In this document: positions 17,372 to 29,153 of the stretch, piece after piece
Numbering within the stretch: the stretch's first letter is position 1
Layout: every line of letters starts with the position of its first letter
NCBI GenBank assembly: GCA_963811055.1
Contig: CAWEPQ010000020.1
Coordinates: forward strand, 372,001 to 436,000
Length of the DNA: 64,000 bases
DNA from: JACVRW01 sp963811055
GTDB lineage: Bacteria > Actinomycetota > Thermoleophilia > Solirubrobacterales > Thermoleophilaceae
Reading direction: 5' to 3'
Translations under genes and position numbers: made by a program
The notes under the pieces: generated by a model
The model's input: the letters and a program-made list of their open reading frames with translations, nothing else
The model's database searches: none
What the model was told of the DNA's origin: nothing

Positions 17372-17949
17372 TCGCGTCCGTGTCGGGCACCGTGATCGCC
17401 CGCCACCCGGGGGAGGTCGTGATCGAGGCCGCCGGCGTGGGCTATCGCCTGGCGGTGTCGAGCGAGACCCTCGGCGGTGCGCCCGGCGTGGGCGAGCCGG
17501 CGATGCTGCACGCCCACCTCGTGCTCCGCGACGACGGCATGCACCTGTTCGGATTCGCCACCGAGACCGAGCGCGAGCTCTTTCTGATGCTGCTCGGCGT
17601 TCAGGGCATCGGGCCGAAGGTGGCACTCGCCGTGCTCTCCGGCGGCCGCCCGCGCGAGCTGATGGGCGCCATCGCGGCGGGCGACGCCGCCCGCTTCCAG
17701 GCGGTGCCCGGAATCGGCAAGCGCACCGCCGAGCGCGTGATCGTCGAGCTGCGCGAGAAGGTGGCGGGCCGGGTGAGCGAGGAGATCATGGTGCGCCGCG
17801 GCGGGTCCGACGACGACCCGCGCACGCTCGCGCGGGACGCCCTGCTCGGCCTCGGCTTCAACCCGCAGGAGGCCGAGGGGCTGCTCGAGGACGCCGAGGG
17901 CTCAACGCCCGAGGACCTCATCTCCGAGGCCCTGAGGGCGGCCCGGTGA
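17368..17949 (+). CDS. ruvA: Holliday junction branch-migration protein, junction-binding subunit
   Basis: 193 residues from GTG 17368, overlapping ruvC. Domain order is the N-terminal OB fold (IASVSGTVIARHPGEVVIEAAGVGY), two helix-hairpin-helix motifs (GVQGIGPKVALAVL near residue 75 and AVPGIGKRTAERVI near residue 110) and the C-terminal domain that contacts RuvB (DALLGLGFNPQEAEGLL). It binds the junction and loads RuvB. Overlaps ruvB by 4 bp. Confidence 0.96.
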   Translation: MIASVSGTVIARHPGEVVIEAAGVGYRLAVSSETLGGAPGVGEPAMLHAHLVLRDDGMHLFGFATETERELFLMLLGVQGIGPKVALAVLSGGRPRELMGAIAAGDAARFQAVPGIGKRTAERVIVELREKVAGRVSEEIMVRRGGSDDDPRTLARDALLGLGFNPQEAEGLLEDAEGSTPEDLISEALRAAR

Positions 17950-18986
17950 ACGGCATCAGGACACCGGGGGTCGAGCGGGTGCAGACGCCGGTCACGCTCG
18001 GGGCGGAGGAGGAGCTCGACCGCTCCCTGCGCCCGCGCCGGCTCGAGGACTTCGTGGGCCAGGAGCGCGTGAAGGACCAGCTTGCGGTGTTCATCGAGGC
18101 GGCCAAGGCGCGCGGCGAGCCGCTCGACCACGTGCTGCTGGCGGGCCCGCCCGGCCTCGGCAAGACGTCGCTCGCGCAGATCGTGGCCTCGGAGCTGGGC
18201 GCCGAGTTCGTGGCCACCGCCGGGCCGGCGCTCGAGCGCAAGGGCGACGTGGCCAGCTATCTGACCGCGCTCGAGCCGAACAGCGTGTTCTTCGTGGACG
18301 AGATCCACCGCCTGCCGCGGGCGCTCGAGGAGACCTTCTATCCGGCGATGGAGGACCGGCGCCTTCCGATCACCGTGGGCCAGGGCGCCGGCGCCCGAGT
18401 GGTCACACTCGACCTTCCCGCGTTCACCATGATCGGGGCCACCACCCGCACCGGCCTGCTCACCACGCCGCTGCGCGACCGCTTCGGGGTGTCCCACCGG
18501 CTCGAGCTGTACGAGCCCCGGGATCTCGCACAGATCGTCATGCGCTCCGCGGGCATCCTCGAGGTGGAGATCGACGACGCCGGGGCCCAGGCCATCGCCG
18601 AGCGCTCGCGCGGCACGCCGCGCGTGGCCAACCGGCTGCTCAAGCGCGCACGCGACTTCGCGGAGGTGCGCGGGGCCGGCCACATCGATGCCCAGGTGGC
18701 TCGCGAGGCACTCGACCTGCTCGAGGTCGACGCGGCCGGTCTCGACCGGCTGGATCGCGCGATCCTCGCGCTCATCTGCGAGAAGTTCGCCGGCGGACCC
18801 GTGGGACTGTCCACGCTCGCGGTGGCTGTGGGGGAGGAGCCCGACACGATCGAGGACGTCTACGAGCCGTACCTCCTGCAGCAGGGATTCCTGATGCGCA
18901 CGCCCCGCGGACGGGTGGCCACGGACGCCGCTTTCGCTCATCTCGGCCTCGAGCGCTCCAGCGTGCCGGGCCAGCGACTGTTCTAG
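17946..18986 (+). CDS. ruvB: Holliday junction branch-migration ATPase
   Basis: 346 residues from GTG 17946, which overlaps the ruvA stop by 4 bp. Walker A GPPGLGKT at 67-74, Walker B FFVDEIHRL near 115-123, sensor and arginine-finger region GATTRTGLLTTPLRDRFG, and the C-terminal winged helix (EEPDTIEDVYEPYLLQQGFLMRTPRGR) are intact. The hexameric motor drives branch migration on RuvA-bound junctions. Length is normal. Confidence 0.97.
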   Translation: MNGIRTPGVERVQTPVTLGAEEELDRSLRPRRLEDFVGQERVKDQLAVFIEAAKARGEPLDHVLLAGPPGLGKTSLAQIVASELGAEFVATAGPALERKGDVASYLTALEPNSVFFVDEIHRLPRALEETFYPAMEDRRLPITVGQGAGARVVTLDLPAFTMIGATTRTGLLTTPLRDRFGVSHRLELYEPRDLAQIVMRSAGILEVEIDDAGAQAIAERSRGTPRVANRLLKRARDFAEVRGAGHIDAQVAREALDLLEVDAAGLDRLDRAILALICEKFAGGPVGLSTLAVAVGEEPDTIEDVYEPYLLQQGFLMRTPRGRVATDAAFAHLGLERSSVPGQRLF

Positions 18987-19043
18987 GGCGCCCAGGCCCG
19001 TGGCTAACCTCAGCTTTAGGCGAGCGCCTACCCTACGAACGTC

Positions 19044-19487
19044 ATGCCCCGATTCATCTGCCCGAACTGCGGAGATCGCAGCCTCTCCACGGAGCGGACG
19101 TCCGGCTTTCAGAACCGCGCACGTGCCTGCAAGAAGTGCGGCTTCGGCTTCCTCTTCGAGCTCCTGGACGACTACTACCCGGCACCCAACGCGGCCTTCT
19201 TCATCCTCGATCAACAGGGAAGGCTGATCGGCACGGGGCGGGGCGCCCGCGAGCTCACGGGCCTCGGAGACCTCGACGTGATCGGCCGCCCGGTGATGGA
19301 CGTTCTCGGCCTCGAGTTCGGCGGTGGTGACGACCACATCGGGATCGCGCTCGAGTGGGGCGTGCGGGTGCTCGACAAGCCGGTTACCGTCCACGCCGAG
19401 GGCGACCGCCCCGAGGCCGCGAAGGCGGACATCTTCCCCGCCTACGACGACGACGGCGGCCTGCTCCTGGTGCTCACTCCACGATGA
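19044..19487 (+). CDS. Zinc-ribbon and PAS-like small protein at the yajC position
   Basis: 147 residues from ATG 19044. Residues 6-32 hold two cysteine pairs (CPNC and CKKC), a zinc ribbon. Residues about 47-110 read like a PAS fold: AAFFILDQQGRLIGTGRGARELTGLGDLDVIGRPVMDVLGLEF. Its stop overlaps the secDF start by 4 bp. In most bacteria the gene between ruvB and secD is yajC, which encodes a short membrane protein; this product has no membrane segment and is unrelated. It could sense a small ligand or redox state, but no function is known to me. Confidence 0.7.
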   Translation: MPRFICPNCGDRSLSTERTSGFQNRARACKKCGFGFLFELLDDYYPAPNAAFFILDQQGRLIGTGRGARELTGLGDLDVIGRPVMDVLGLEFGGGDDHIGIALEWGVRVLDKPVTVHAEGDRPEAAKADIFPAYDDDGGLLLVLTPR

Positions 19488-22483
19488 CCAGCCGGAACCG
19501 CAACTTCGCGATCCTCGGGATCGTCCTGGCGCTGCTGATCGCGTCGGCGGTCGTGATCGCCACCAAGCCCACCAAGCTGGGCCTCGACCTGCGCGGCGGC
19601 ACCGAGCTCGTGTACCAGGGCCGGCCCACGCCCCAGGTGCCGACCGTCACGCCGCAGGCCGTGGACGACGCGATCGACACGATTCGCAAGCGCACGAACT
19701 CGCTGGGTGTCACCGAGACGGAGATCCAGCGATCCGGCCGCGACCAGATCTCCGTCGGCCTCCCCGACGTGCAGAACAGCCAGCGCGCCATCGACCAGGT
19801 GGGAACCACTGCTCAGCTCCAGTTCTACGACTGGGAGCCGAACGTGCTGGGCCGCGGCCCGGACTCGCCCTACGCCGGGACGAAGGCGCTCTTCCAGGCC
19901 ACCGAGGAGGCGTCGAAGCAGAAGCCGAAAGCCGAGAAGTCCGACGTGCCGCCGGGCTCCGACATGACGCCCGCCGAGGCCGACGCCGCCAACGACTCGA
20001 CCAGCACGCCGCGCTTCTATCTCTTTGGACCGGACCAGCTCCCGATCGGCCCCGACGGCCAGCCGCTGCGCACCGGCGACTACGACCCGGGGAGCACCTG
20101 CGAGGAGGCGCTGTCGGACTTCGACGAGGGCCCCGGCGAGGCGCCCGAGTTCGCGAAGGGCACCGCCTGCCTCGACGAGCTCGAGGCGCTCGGCAGCGGC
20201 GGCCCGCCCGCGGGCTCGCGCGTGATCGAGGTGCCCAAGGGGATCGTGGTCGTCGAGGCGGAACGGGTCCCGAACCAGCCGCCGCAGATCCAGCGCTACT
20301 TCGTGCTCGAGGACGACACGGAGCTGAGCGGCACCGACATCAAGAACCCCAAGGCGGGCACGGACCAGAACAGCCAGCCCGTGGTGACCATGGAGTTCAC
20401 CGACAAGGGGCGCGAGGCGTTCGCGCGCGTTACCAAGGAGATCGCCGAGCGCGGCTCCAAGATCATCGCTCCGTCGGGCACCCCTCGTGAGCAGACCTTC
20501 CAGCGCTTCGCGATCACGCTCGACAATCAGATCGTCTCGCTGGCCACGATCGACTACGTCTCGAACCCGGAGGGGATCGACGGGCGCACGGGTGCCCAGA
20601 TCGAGAACATCGGCAGCTTCCAGGAGACCAACGACCTCGCGGAGAGCCTGCGCATCGGCGCGCTGCCGATCGATCTCAAGCTGATCTCGAACACGCAGGT
20701 GTCGGCCACGCTCGGACAGCAGGCGCTCGACCAGGGCCTCCTGGCCGGCGCCGCGGGCCTCGCGCTCACGATCCTCTTCCTGCTGCTCTTCTATCGCGTG
20801 CTGGGGCTGGTGGCCACCGCCGCGCTCCTGATCTACGCGGTGATGCTGTTCGGGCTCGTAAAGCTGATCCCGATCACTCTGACGCTGCCGGGCATCGCCG
20901 GAATGGTGCTCACGTTGGCGGTGGCCGCCGACGCGAACATCGTCATGTACGAGCGCATCAAGGAAGAGGTGCGCGCGGGCAGGTCGATTCCGGCCGCGAT
21001 CTCCGCCGGCTACTCGAAGGCGTTACGCACGATCATCGACGCCAACGTCGTGACCATCGGCGTGGCGTTCATCCTCTTCACCCTCGCCACCGCGGGGATC
21101 AAGGGCTTCGCGTTCACGCTCGGGATCGGCACCCTGGTGTCCCTGTTCACGGCCGTGCTGGCCACGTCGGCGATCCTCGGCACGATGGCGCGCAGCAGGA
21201 TCCTGCGCAGCCCGAGCGCACTGGGCGTGGGCAAGGAGAGCACGAGCGGCTGGCGCTTCGACTTCATGGGCAGGTCGCGCTGGTTCTTCTCGTTCTCCGG
21301 TGTGATCCTCGCCGCCGGCGCGATCGCGATCGCCTCCCTCGGGCTGAACTTCGGGATCGACTTCGAGTCCGGCACCCGGATCACGACTCCGCTGGAGAGG
21401 CCCGCGAGCGTGCAGAGCGTGCGCGACACCCTCGGGCCGCTCGGCTTCTCGGACGCGAAGATCCAGGAGGTCGACGATCCGGAGCTGGGCAACAACGTGA
21501 TCCAGGTCGCGGTGCCGCAGCTCGAGCCGGACGAGGTCAACAAGGTCGAGCGGGCGCTCGACCAGGAGTTCGGGGTCCAGAGCGACGACTTCTCGGCCAC
21601 TTCCATCGGGCCGACCTTCGGCGAGCAGATCGCGCGTACGGCGATCATCGCCGTGATCGCGTCGCTGCTGCTGATCTCGATCTACATCGGCGTGCGCTTC
21701 GAGTTCAAGTTCGCGGTGCCGGTGCTGATCGCGCTGGCGCACGACCTTCTCATCACTGCGGGCGTTTACGCCCTGTTCGACCGGGAGGTGACGACGTCGA
21801 CGGTCGCGGCGCTTCTCACGATTCTGGGCTACTCGCTGTACGACACGGTGATCGTGTTCGACCGTATCCGCGAGAACGTGCCGCGCATGCCGCGCGCCAC
21901 CTTCTCCCAGATCGCCAACCGCTCGATGTCCGAGGTGTTCACCCGATCGCTGGCCACCAGCTTCGTGGTGCTCATGCCGGTGGGCTCGCTGCTGCTCTTC
22001 GGCGGGGAGACGCTCAAGGACTTCGCGTTCGCGCTGCTCGTGGGTGTCGCGTCTGGCGCCTACTCCTCGATCTTCATCGCCACCCCGGTGCTGGTGGAGT
22101 GGAAGGAGCGCGAGGGGAACTACATGCGGCGCCGCCGCCTCGTGATGGAGGAGAACGGCGGCGTGGTGCCGCCCTTCGCCTCGGAGACGATCGGGGACAG
22201 GGACGGCGAGGAGGCCACCGGCACGGCACGCCAGCGGCGCGTGGCACGCAAGGCCACGCGCGCCCGGACGTCCACGCCGGCCCCGGCACCCCCGCCGCCG
22301 GCTGCGCCTCCGGCGCCGGTGGATGAGCAGCCCGATGACAGTGGCAACGGGGCCCCCGCTCCCGCCGAGCCGGCCGCGGCGCCTCGTCCGCGCAGGTCCG
22401 TCACGAGCACGGCGGGCGCCGGCGCGCCGCCGCCCAAGCCCAAGCCAAAGCGCCGTCCGCGCAAGAAGCACGGGAGGCACTAG
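19484..22483 (+). CDS. secDF: Fused SecD-SecF preprotein translocase subunit
   Basis: 999 residues from ATG 19484. The SecD half begins with one membrane helix and the D1 motif GLDLRGGTEL (about 33-42), then a large P1 periplasmic domain and five helices including ADANIVMYERIKEE (about 483-496). The SecF half starts near residue 590 (DFMGRSRWFFSFSG, then LGLNFGIDFESGTRI) and contains DTVIVFDRIREN near 787. A Pro/Ala-rich tail ends in a basic cluster. SecDF uses the proton gradient to pull exported proteins through SecYEG. A single fused chain is typical of Bacillus; most Actinomycetota I know have separate secD and secF. Confidence 0.93.
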   Translation: MTSRNRNFAILGIVLALLIASAVVIATKPTKLGLDLRGGTELVYQGRPTPQVPTVTPQAVDDAIDTIRKRTNSLGVTETEIQRSGRDQISVGLPDVQNSQRAIDQVGTTAQLQFYDWEPNVLGRGPDSPYAGTKALFQATEEASKQKPKAEKSDVPPGSDMTPAEADAANDSTSTPRFYLFGPDQLPIGPDGQPLRTGDYDPGSTCEEALSDFDEGPGEAPEFAKGTACLDELEALGSGGPPAGSRVIEVPKGIVVVEAERVPNQPPQIQRYFVLEDDTELSGTDIKNPKAGTDQNSQPVVTMEFTDKGREAFARVTKEIAERGSKIIAPSGTPREQTFQRFAITLDNQIVSLATIDYVSNPEGIDGRTGAQIENIGSFQETNDLAESLRIGALPIDLKLISNTQVSATLGQQALDQGLLAGAAGLALTILFLLLFYRVLGLVATAALLIYAVMLFGLVKLIPITLTLPGIAGMVLTLAVAADANIVMYERIKEEVRAGRSIPAAISAGYSKALRTIIDANVVTIGVAFILFTLATAGIKGFAFTLGIGTLVSLFTAVLATSAILGTMARSRILRSPSALGVGKESTSGWRFDFMGRSRWFFSFSGVILAAGAIAIASLGLNFGIDFESGTRITTPLERPASVQSVRDTLGPLGFSDAKIQEVDDPELGNNVIQVAVPQLEPDEVNKVERALDQEFGVQSDDFSATSIGPTFGEQIARTAIIAVIASLLLISIYIGVRFEFKFAVPVLIALAHDLLITAGVYALFDREVTTSTVAALLTILGYSLYDTVIVFDRIRENVPRMPRATFSQIANRSMSEVFTRSLATSFVVLMPVGSLLLFGGETLKDFAFALLVGVASGAYSSIFIATPVLVEWKEREGNYMRRRRLVMEENGGVVPPFASETIGDRDGEEATGTARQRRVARKATRARTSTPAPAPPPPAAPPAPVDEQPDDSGNGAPAPAEPAAAPRPRRSVTSTAGAGAPPPKPKPKRRPRKKHGRH

Positions 22484-22485
22484 CC

Positions 22486-22788
22486 TTGTCATTGGTCGTC
22501 TGGGCGATGATGGGAATCGCGGTCTGGCACTTCACGGTGTTCCTGCCTGACCGCTTCTGGGGCGGGATCGTCGGAGCGTTCCTGGTGGCGGTGGTGTCGG
22601 CGGTGCTGTTCGGCTTCGTCGTCAACGGCGCGACCGTGCCGGGCGCCAACGACACCCACCTGATCCAGGCGCTCATTGCGATTCCCGGCTCGATCATCGG
22701 TCTCACCATCTCGTACTTCTGGGGCGCCCGGGTGGACCGCGCAGCGGGCGTGGATCACGGCTTCACGCGCGCCGGGTCCGAGCACTAG
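22486..22788 (+). CDS. Small membrane protein downstream of secDF
   Basis: 100 residues from TTG 22486, with GGGAGG at 22472-22477 inside the secDF tail. Three hydrophobic segments are predicted by eye: residues 3-18, 25-45 (IVGAFLVAVVSAVLFGFVV) and 60-80 (LIQALIAIPGSIIGLTISYFW). No family recognised. The 2-nt gap to the secDF stop implies co-transcription and possible association with the translocase, which is inference. Confidence 0.65.
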   Translation: MSLVVWAMMGIAVWHFTVFLPDRFWGGIVGAFLVAVVSAVLFGFVVNGATVPGANDTHLIQALIAIPGSIIGLTISYFWGARVDRAAGVDHGFTRAGSEH

Positions 22789-22863
22789 GCGCGGTACCTG
22801 GTCGATCGGGGGGTCTTGCGGCGGACGGCGCGCGGACCCCGGGACCGTCCTATCGTGGAATCG

Positions 22864-23835
22864 ATGCTCGCTCAGCGAGTCATGTCCGTCACGCCCGAGG
22901 TCTCGGTCGTGGTGGCCACACACAATCGGGCGCTCCGTCTCGCCCAGCTGCTTGCCGGCCTGCGCCGGCAGACGCTCGCGCTCGAGCGCTTCGAGGTCAT
23001 CGTCGTGGACGACGGCTCCTCCGACGCCACGCAGAACGTCCTCACGCGCGAGGCCAGGCGCGGCGAGCTGCGCCTCTGCATCCCGCCCGCCGTCGTTCAC
23101 GCCGGGCCCGCCGCGGCGCGCAACCGCGGCTGGCAGCTGGCCAGGGCGCCGGTGGTGGCGTTCACCGACGACGACTGCGTGCCCACGCCCGCCTGGCTCG
23201 CCACCCTGCTACGGGCAGCCCGCTCCAATCCCAATGCCATCGTGCGTGGGCGAACGCTTCCCAACCCCGCCGAGGCGCATTCGCTGAGCTCGTTCTCGAA
23301 GACCGTGAACATCAACGCGGCGAGTCCCCACTTCGAGACGTCGAACGTCGCATATCCGCGCCGGCTGCTCGAGCGCATCGGAGGGTTCGACGAATCGTTC
23401 ACCACCGCCGTGGGCGAGGACTCCGACCTCGGCTGCCGCGCCGTCGACGCGGGCGGCTCGCCGGCGTTCGAGCCGGACGCCCTCGTGCACCACGCGGTGT
23501 TCGTGCGCCGCCCGGCGGCCGCTCTCCGCGACGCCTTCCTCGCCACCGACGCGGTGGGCGCGTTCAAGCGCAACCCGCGGCTGCGCAAGAACCTGCGGCT
23601 CGGCGTGTTCTACGAGGACTCCCATCCGCTGCTGCTCGCGGCGGGCGCCGGGCTGCTGACGCGCCGCGCACCGGTGGCGGCCGCGCTCTCGATCCCGTAC
23701 GCGCTCCACCTGACGCGGCGGCTTCGTGCCCGCTCCGCCCGCCGCCGGCACGCCCCGTTCTTCCTGCTCTTCGACCTGATTCAGCTCTGGGCCACGGCGC
23801 GCGGCGCGCGCCGGCATCGCACGTTCGTGCTCTGA
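22864..23835 (+). CDS. Family-2 glycosyltransferase
   Basis: 323 residues from ATG 22864; ATG 22882 is equally possible. The GT-A fold is shown by VSVVVATHNRALRLAQLL, VIVVDDGSSDAT, the DxD-type FTDDDC (about residue 102) and FDESFTTAVGEDSDLGCRAVDAG, the acceptor-site ED motif. The C-terminus is basic with one hydrophobic stretch (LLLAAGAGLL) that could sit on the membrane. It interrupts the usual secDF-recJ order. Sugar donor and acceptor unknown. Confidence 0.88.
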   Translation: MLAQRVMSVTPEVSVVVATHNRALRLAQLLAGLRRQTLALERFEVIVVDDGSSDATQNVLTREARRGELRLCIPPAVVHAGPAAARNRGWQLARAPVVAFTDDDCVPTPAWLATLLRAARSNPNAIVRGRTLPNPAEAHSLSSFSKTVNINAASPHFETSNVAYPRRLLERIGGFDESFTTAVGEDSDLGCRAVDAGGSPAFEPDALVHHAVFVRRPAAALRDAFLATDAVGAFKRNPRLRKNLRLGVFYEDSHPLLLAAGAGLLTRRAPVAAALSIPYALHLTRRLRARSARRRHAPFFLLFDLIQLWATARGARRHRTFVL

Positions 23836-23889
23836 TCCGCCGGCAGCCTTCTCCCGTTCCGTCGGGGGGTCGACCCAGAATGGCTGGGG

Positions 23890-26352
23890 ATGGAGACGCG
23901 AACATCGCGGTGGCAGTGCGCGCCCTATGAGGTCGGCGCCGCCCTGCGCCTGGAGCGTTCGCTCGGGATCTCGCCCACGCTGGCGGCCGTGCTGGCTCGC
24001 CGCGGCCTCGAGGACCCGGCCGAGGCCACCCGCTTCCTGAGCGCCTCCGAGCGGCACGATCCGCTGGCGGTGCCCGGGCTCGGGACCGCCTGCGAGCTGA
24101 TCCTGGCCCACGTGGGGCGCGGCTCCCGAATCGCGGTGCACGGCGACTACGACGTGGACGGTGTCTGCTCGACCGCGATCTTGGTCAGGGCCCTCCGCGC
24201 CCTCGGCGCCGATCCCACCTGGGAGATACCGAGCCGCTTCGACGACGGGTACGGCCTCTCCACGGGCACCGTGGAGCGGCTGGCGGCAGGCGGGGTGGAC
24301 CTGCTCGTGACCGTTGACTGCGGGATCACCGCGGTCGCCGAGGTGGCCGCTGCGCGCGCCGCCGGGATGGACGTGGTGGTGACCGACCACCACCGGCCGG
24401 GCCCCGAGCTTCCCGACTGCCCCATCGTGCACCCCGGGCTGGGCGACTATCCGTGCCCGGAGCTCTGCGCCGCGGGCGTGGCGCTCAAGCTCTCGGAGGG
24501 ACTCCGCGCGGGCGCCGGCCACGATCCTGCGGAGGCCGAGGAGGACATCGACCTGGCCGCGCTGGCCACGGTGTGCGATGTGGTGCCGCTGCGCGACGAG
24601 AACCGCCGTATCGTGCGCGAGGGCGTGGCCGCGATCGGCCGGACCCGCAAGCCGGGGCTGCGGGCGCTCATGGAGGTGGCGTCGGTGGATCCGGCCGACG
24701 TGGGGGAACAGGCACTCGGCTTCCGGCTCGGCCCGCGGATCAACGCCGCCGGGCGTATGCAGCGTGCCGCCGCCGCGCTCGAGCTGCTGCTCACCGAGGA
24801 CGAGGCGCGCGCCGCGGAGGTGGCGCGTGAGCTCGATCTTCTGAACCGCGACCGCCGGGAGGCGGAGACGCGGATTCTGTTCGCGGCGGAGGGCGCCTGT
24901 GCCCCGCAGGCCAGCGCCGCCGCCATCGTGGTCGCCGGGGAGGGCTGGCACCCGGGCGTGGTGGGCATCGTGGCTTCGCGCCTCGTCGAGCGCTGGCGGC
25001 GGCCGTGCGTGGTGATCGCGCTAGACGGCGAAGGCGGCCGCGGCTCCGGTCGCAGCATCCCCGCATACGACCTTCACGCCGGGCTGGGCGCCTGTGCCGA
25101 GCACCTGACGCGCTTCGGCGGCCACCGCGTGGCCGCGGGAGTGGAGCTGCAGGCGGACTCGGTCGAGCCGTTCCGGCGCGCCCTTGCCGCTCACGCCGGC
25201 GCGGCGCTGAGCCCATCCGACCTGCGCCGCAGGGAGCACGTGGACGCGGTCGTGCCCGGGGGCGCGCTCACGCTCGACCTCGCCGAGGAGCTCGAGCGGC
25301 TGCGGCCGTTCGGCTCCGGCAACCCCCAGCCGAGCCTGCTCGTGCCCGGCGCCCGCGTGGAGAACGTGGTGGCCATGGGCGACGAGCGCCAGCACTCCCG
25401 CTTCACGCTGGTGACCGCCGGCGGCTCCCGGTCGCGCGGAGTGGCGTTCGGCTCGGCGCCGGCCGCGCTCGGTCCCGCCACGGGCGCTCCCCATGACATC
25501 GTGCTGCGGCTCGAGCGCAACCGCTGGAAGGGCGTCGAGGAGCCGCGGATCCTGCTGCGCGCGCTCTGCGACACCGAGACGGGCCAGGTCAGAGACCTCG
25601 GCGAGCACGGCACGTTCTGGCAGCGGATCGGGCGCCTCCTGGACTCCGCCGGTCACGAGTTGCCGCCGGGCCCGGAGGCTGAGATCGTCGACCGCCGCGG
25701 TTGCGGGTTCGCGGGCGTGGTGGGCGAGCTGATCACGAGCGGCCGGCCGGTGCTGGTGGGAGTGGCGGACGTCGCCCGCCGGCGCGAGTCGCTGGAGACA
25801 CTCGTGGCCGGCCTGGCCGACGGCGGGCTTGCGGTGGTGTCCTGGGACTCCCTCACGGCCGACCCGGGCCTGGCCGAGGGGTTCGAGCACCTGGTGGCGC
25901 TCGACCCGCCACCGGGCGGCGCCTCGGATCCCCTGCTCGCGCTCGCGGGTCACGCACACCTCGCGTGGGGAGCCGCCGAGGTGGACTTCGCCCTCCAGGT
26001 GTGGCGGCACGGCCTCCAGCTGCGGCCCGTCCTCGCCGACTGCTTCCGGGCGCTGCGCGAACTGGACGCTGCCGCCGGCCCCGAGGCGCTCGAGCGGGCG
26101 CTGCGCGGGCAGGGCCGCCATTCGCGTTCGGCGGAGCTGTGCGCGCGGCTGATCGGCGTGCTGCGCGAGCTCGGGCTGGTCGAGCTGACGCTCGATCCGC
26201 CGGCGTGCCGCGTGGTGGAAGGCATCCGTACCGAGCTCGAGCTTTCTCCCACGTACCGCTTTTGCCTGGAGCGCTACGCGGAGATCGAGGCCAGGCTGGG
26301 CGGCGAGCGCCAGGCGCCCGCCGTGCCCGCCAGGCCCGCCGCCGTGGCGTAG
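23890..26352 (+). CDS. recJ: Single-stranded-DNA-specific exonuclease RecJ with C-terminal extension
   Basis: 820 residues from ATG 23890. The DHH phosphoesterase motifs are HGDYDVDGVCST (about 83-94), TVDCGIT, VVTDHHRPGPELP (DHH about 165-167) and RINAAGRMQRA; the DHHA1 domain has GEGGRGSGRSIPAYDLHAGL and RFGGHRVAAGV; an OB-fold region follows (LRPFGSGNPQP, RWKGVEEPRILLR). Beyond residue about 560 comes a 250-residue extension with a helicase-like or winged-helix flavour (AGHAHLAWGAAEVDFALQVW, ELCARLIGVLRELGLVEL). RecJ degrades 5' ssDNA ends in repair and recombination. Confidence 0.94.
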   Translation: METRTSRWQCAPYEVGAALRLERSLGISPTLAAVLARRGLEDPAEATRFLSASERHDPLAVPGLGTACELILAHVGRGSRIAVHGDYDVDGVCSTAILVRALRALGADPTWEIPSRFDDGYGLSTGTVERLAAGGVDLLVTVDCGITAVAEVAAARAAGMDVVVTDHHRPGPELPDCPIVHPGLGDYPCPELCAAGVALKLSEGLRAGAGHDPAEAEEDIDLAALATVCDVVPLRDENRRIVREGVAAIGRTRKPGLRALMEVASVDPADVGEQALGFRLGPRINAAGRMQRAAAALELLLTEDEARAAEVARELDLLNRDRREAETRILFAAEGACAPQASAAAIVVAGEGWHPGVVGIVASRLVERWRRPCVVIALDGEGGRGSGRSIPAYDLHAGLGACAEHLTRFGGHRVAAGVELQADSVEPFRRALAAHAGAALSPSDLRRREHVDAVVPGGALTLDLAEELERLRPFGSGNPQPSLLVPGARVENVVAMGDERQHSRFTLVTAGGSRSRGVAFGSAPAALGPATGAPHDIVLRLERNRWKGVEEPRILLRALCDTETGQVRDLGEHGTFWQRIGRLLDSAGHELPPGPEAEIVDRRGCGFAGVVGELITSGRPVLVGVADVARRRESLETLVAGLADGGLAVVSWDSLTADPGLAEGFEHLVALDPPPGGASDPLLALAGHAHLAWGAAEVDFALQVWRHGLQLRPVLADCFRALRELDAAAGPEALERALRGQGRHSRSAELCARLIGVLRELGLVELTLDPPACRVVEGIRTELELSPTYRFCLERYAEIEARLGGERQAPAVPARPAAVA

Positions 26353-26391
26353 CGGGCCCCGGACGCCCGATCCGGCTCTAGAATCGAGTCG

Positions 26392-28727
<2,336 letters not shown>

Positions 28728-28731
<4 letters not shown>

Positions 28732-29141
28732 GAGGGCTGCTCCGGCAGTCCCACGGCTTCGAGGGCTGCACTCCGGTCCAGATAGCCCTGGATGCGCGCG
28801 ACCCGCCGGTCGCGCACGGCAACGACAAGCGCCGTGTTCAGCTCCAGCTCGATTCCGCTGCCTCTACCGCGTCGGTACTCGTGCAGAAAGACAACGACGT
28901 TGTCGCCGGCATCGATGAATTCCTTCGCCTCCAAGCGGCGCTCGTCCCATGCCGCCAGATCCTCAGCCTCGAATGTCTGTTCGATCTGGGACTGACCGTG
29001 CGCTATCTCACCCTCTTGAAGCCCTCCCACGGTGCCGTGGAACTCGAGCTCGGGATGCACAAGCCGCGCAGTCTTTTCCTGATCCCCTCCGAGGAACGCC
29101 TCGAAGGCCTCCCGCACGATCTCCACGTTCTCCTGCGACAT
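28728..29141 (-). CDS. NTF2-like (SnoaL-fold) protein
   Basis: 137 residues from ATG 29141. The start MSQENVEIVREAFEAFLGGD followed by LVHPELEFHGT and FIDAGDNVVVFLHEYRRGRGSGIELELNTALVVAVRDRRVARIQGYLDR is the common actinobacterial SnoaL-like fold. Members include isomerases, hydrolases and many with no known activity; no catalytic residue pattern can be assigned. It converges with relA, the two TAG stops sharing CTAG. Confidence 0.85.
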
Positions 29142-29153
29142 CGCCGCGGAGTA

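Noticed and set aside
19017..19030. TAGGCG-AG-CGCCTA inverted repeat upstream of the zinc-ribbon/PAS gene
   Set aside because: Only 6 bp per arm; expected by chance several times in a window of this size and composition.
21023..22492. 489-codon minus-strand open frame opposite secDF
   Set aside because: His/Arg/Asp-rich antisense frame with no motif; secDF is certain.
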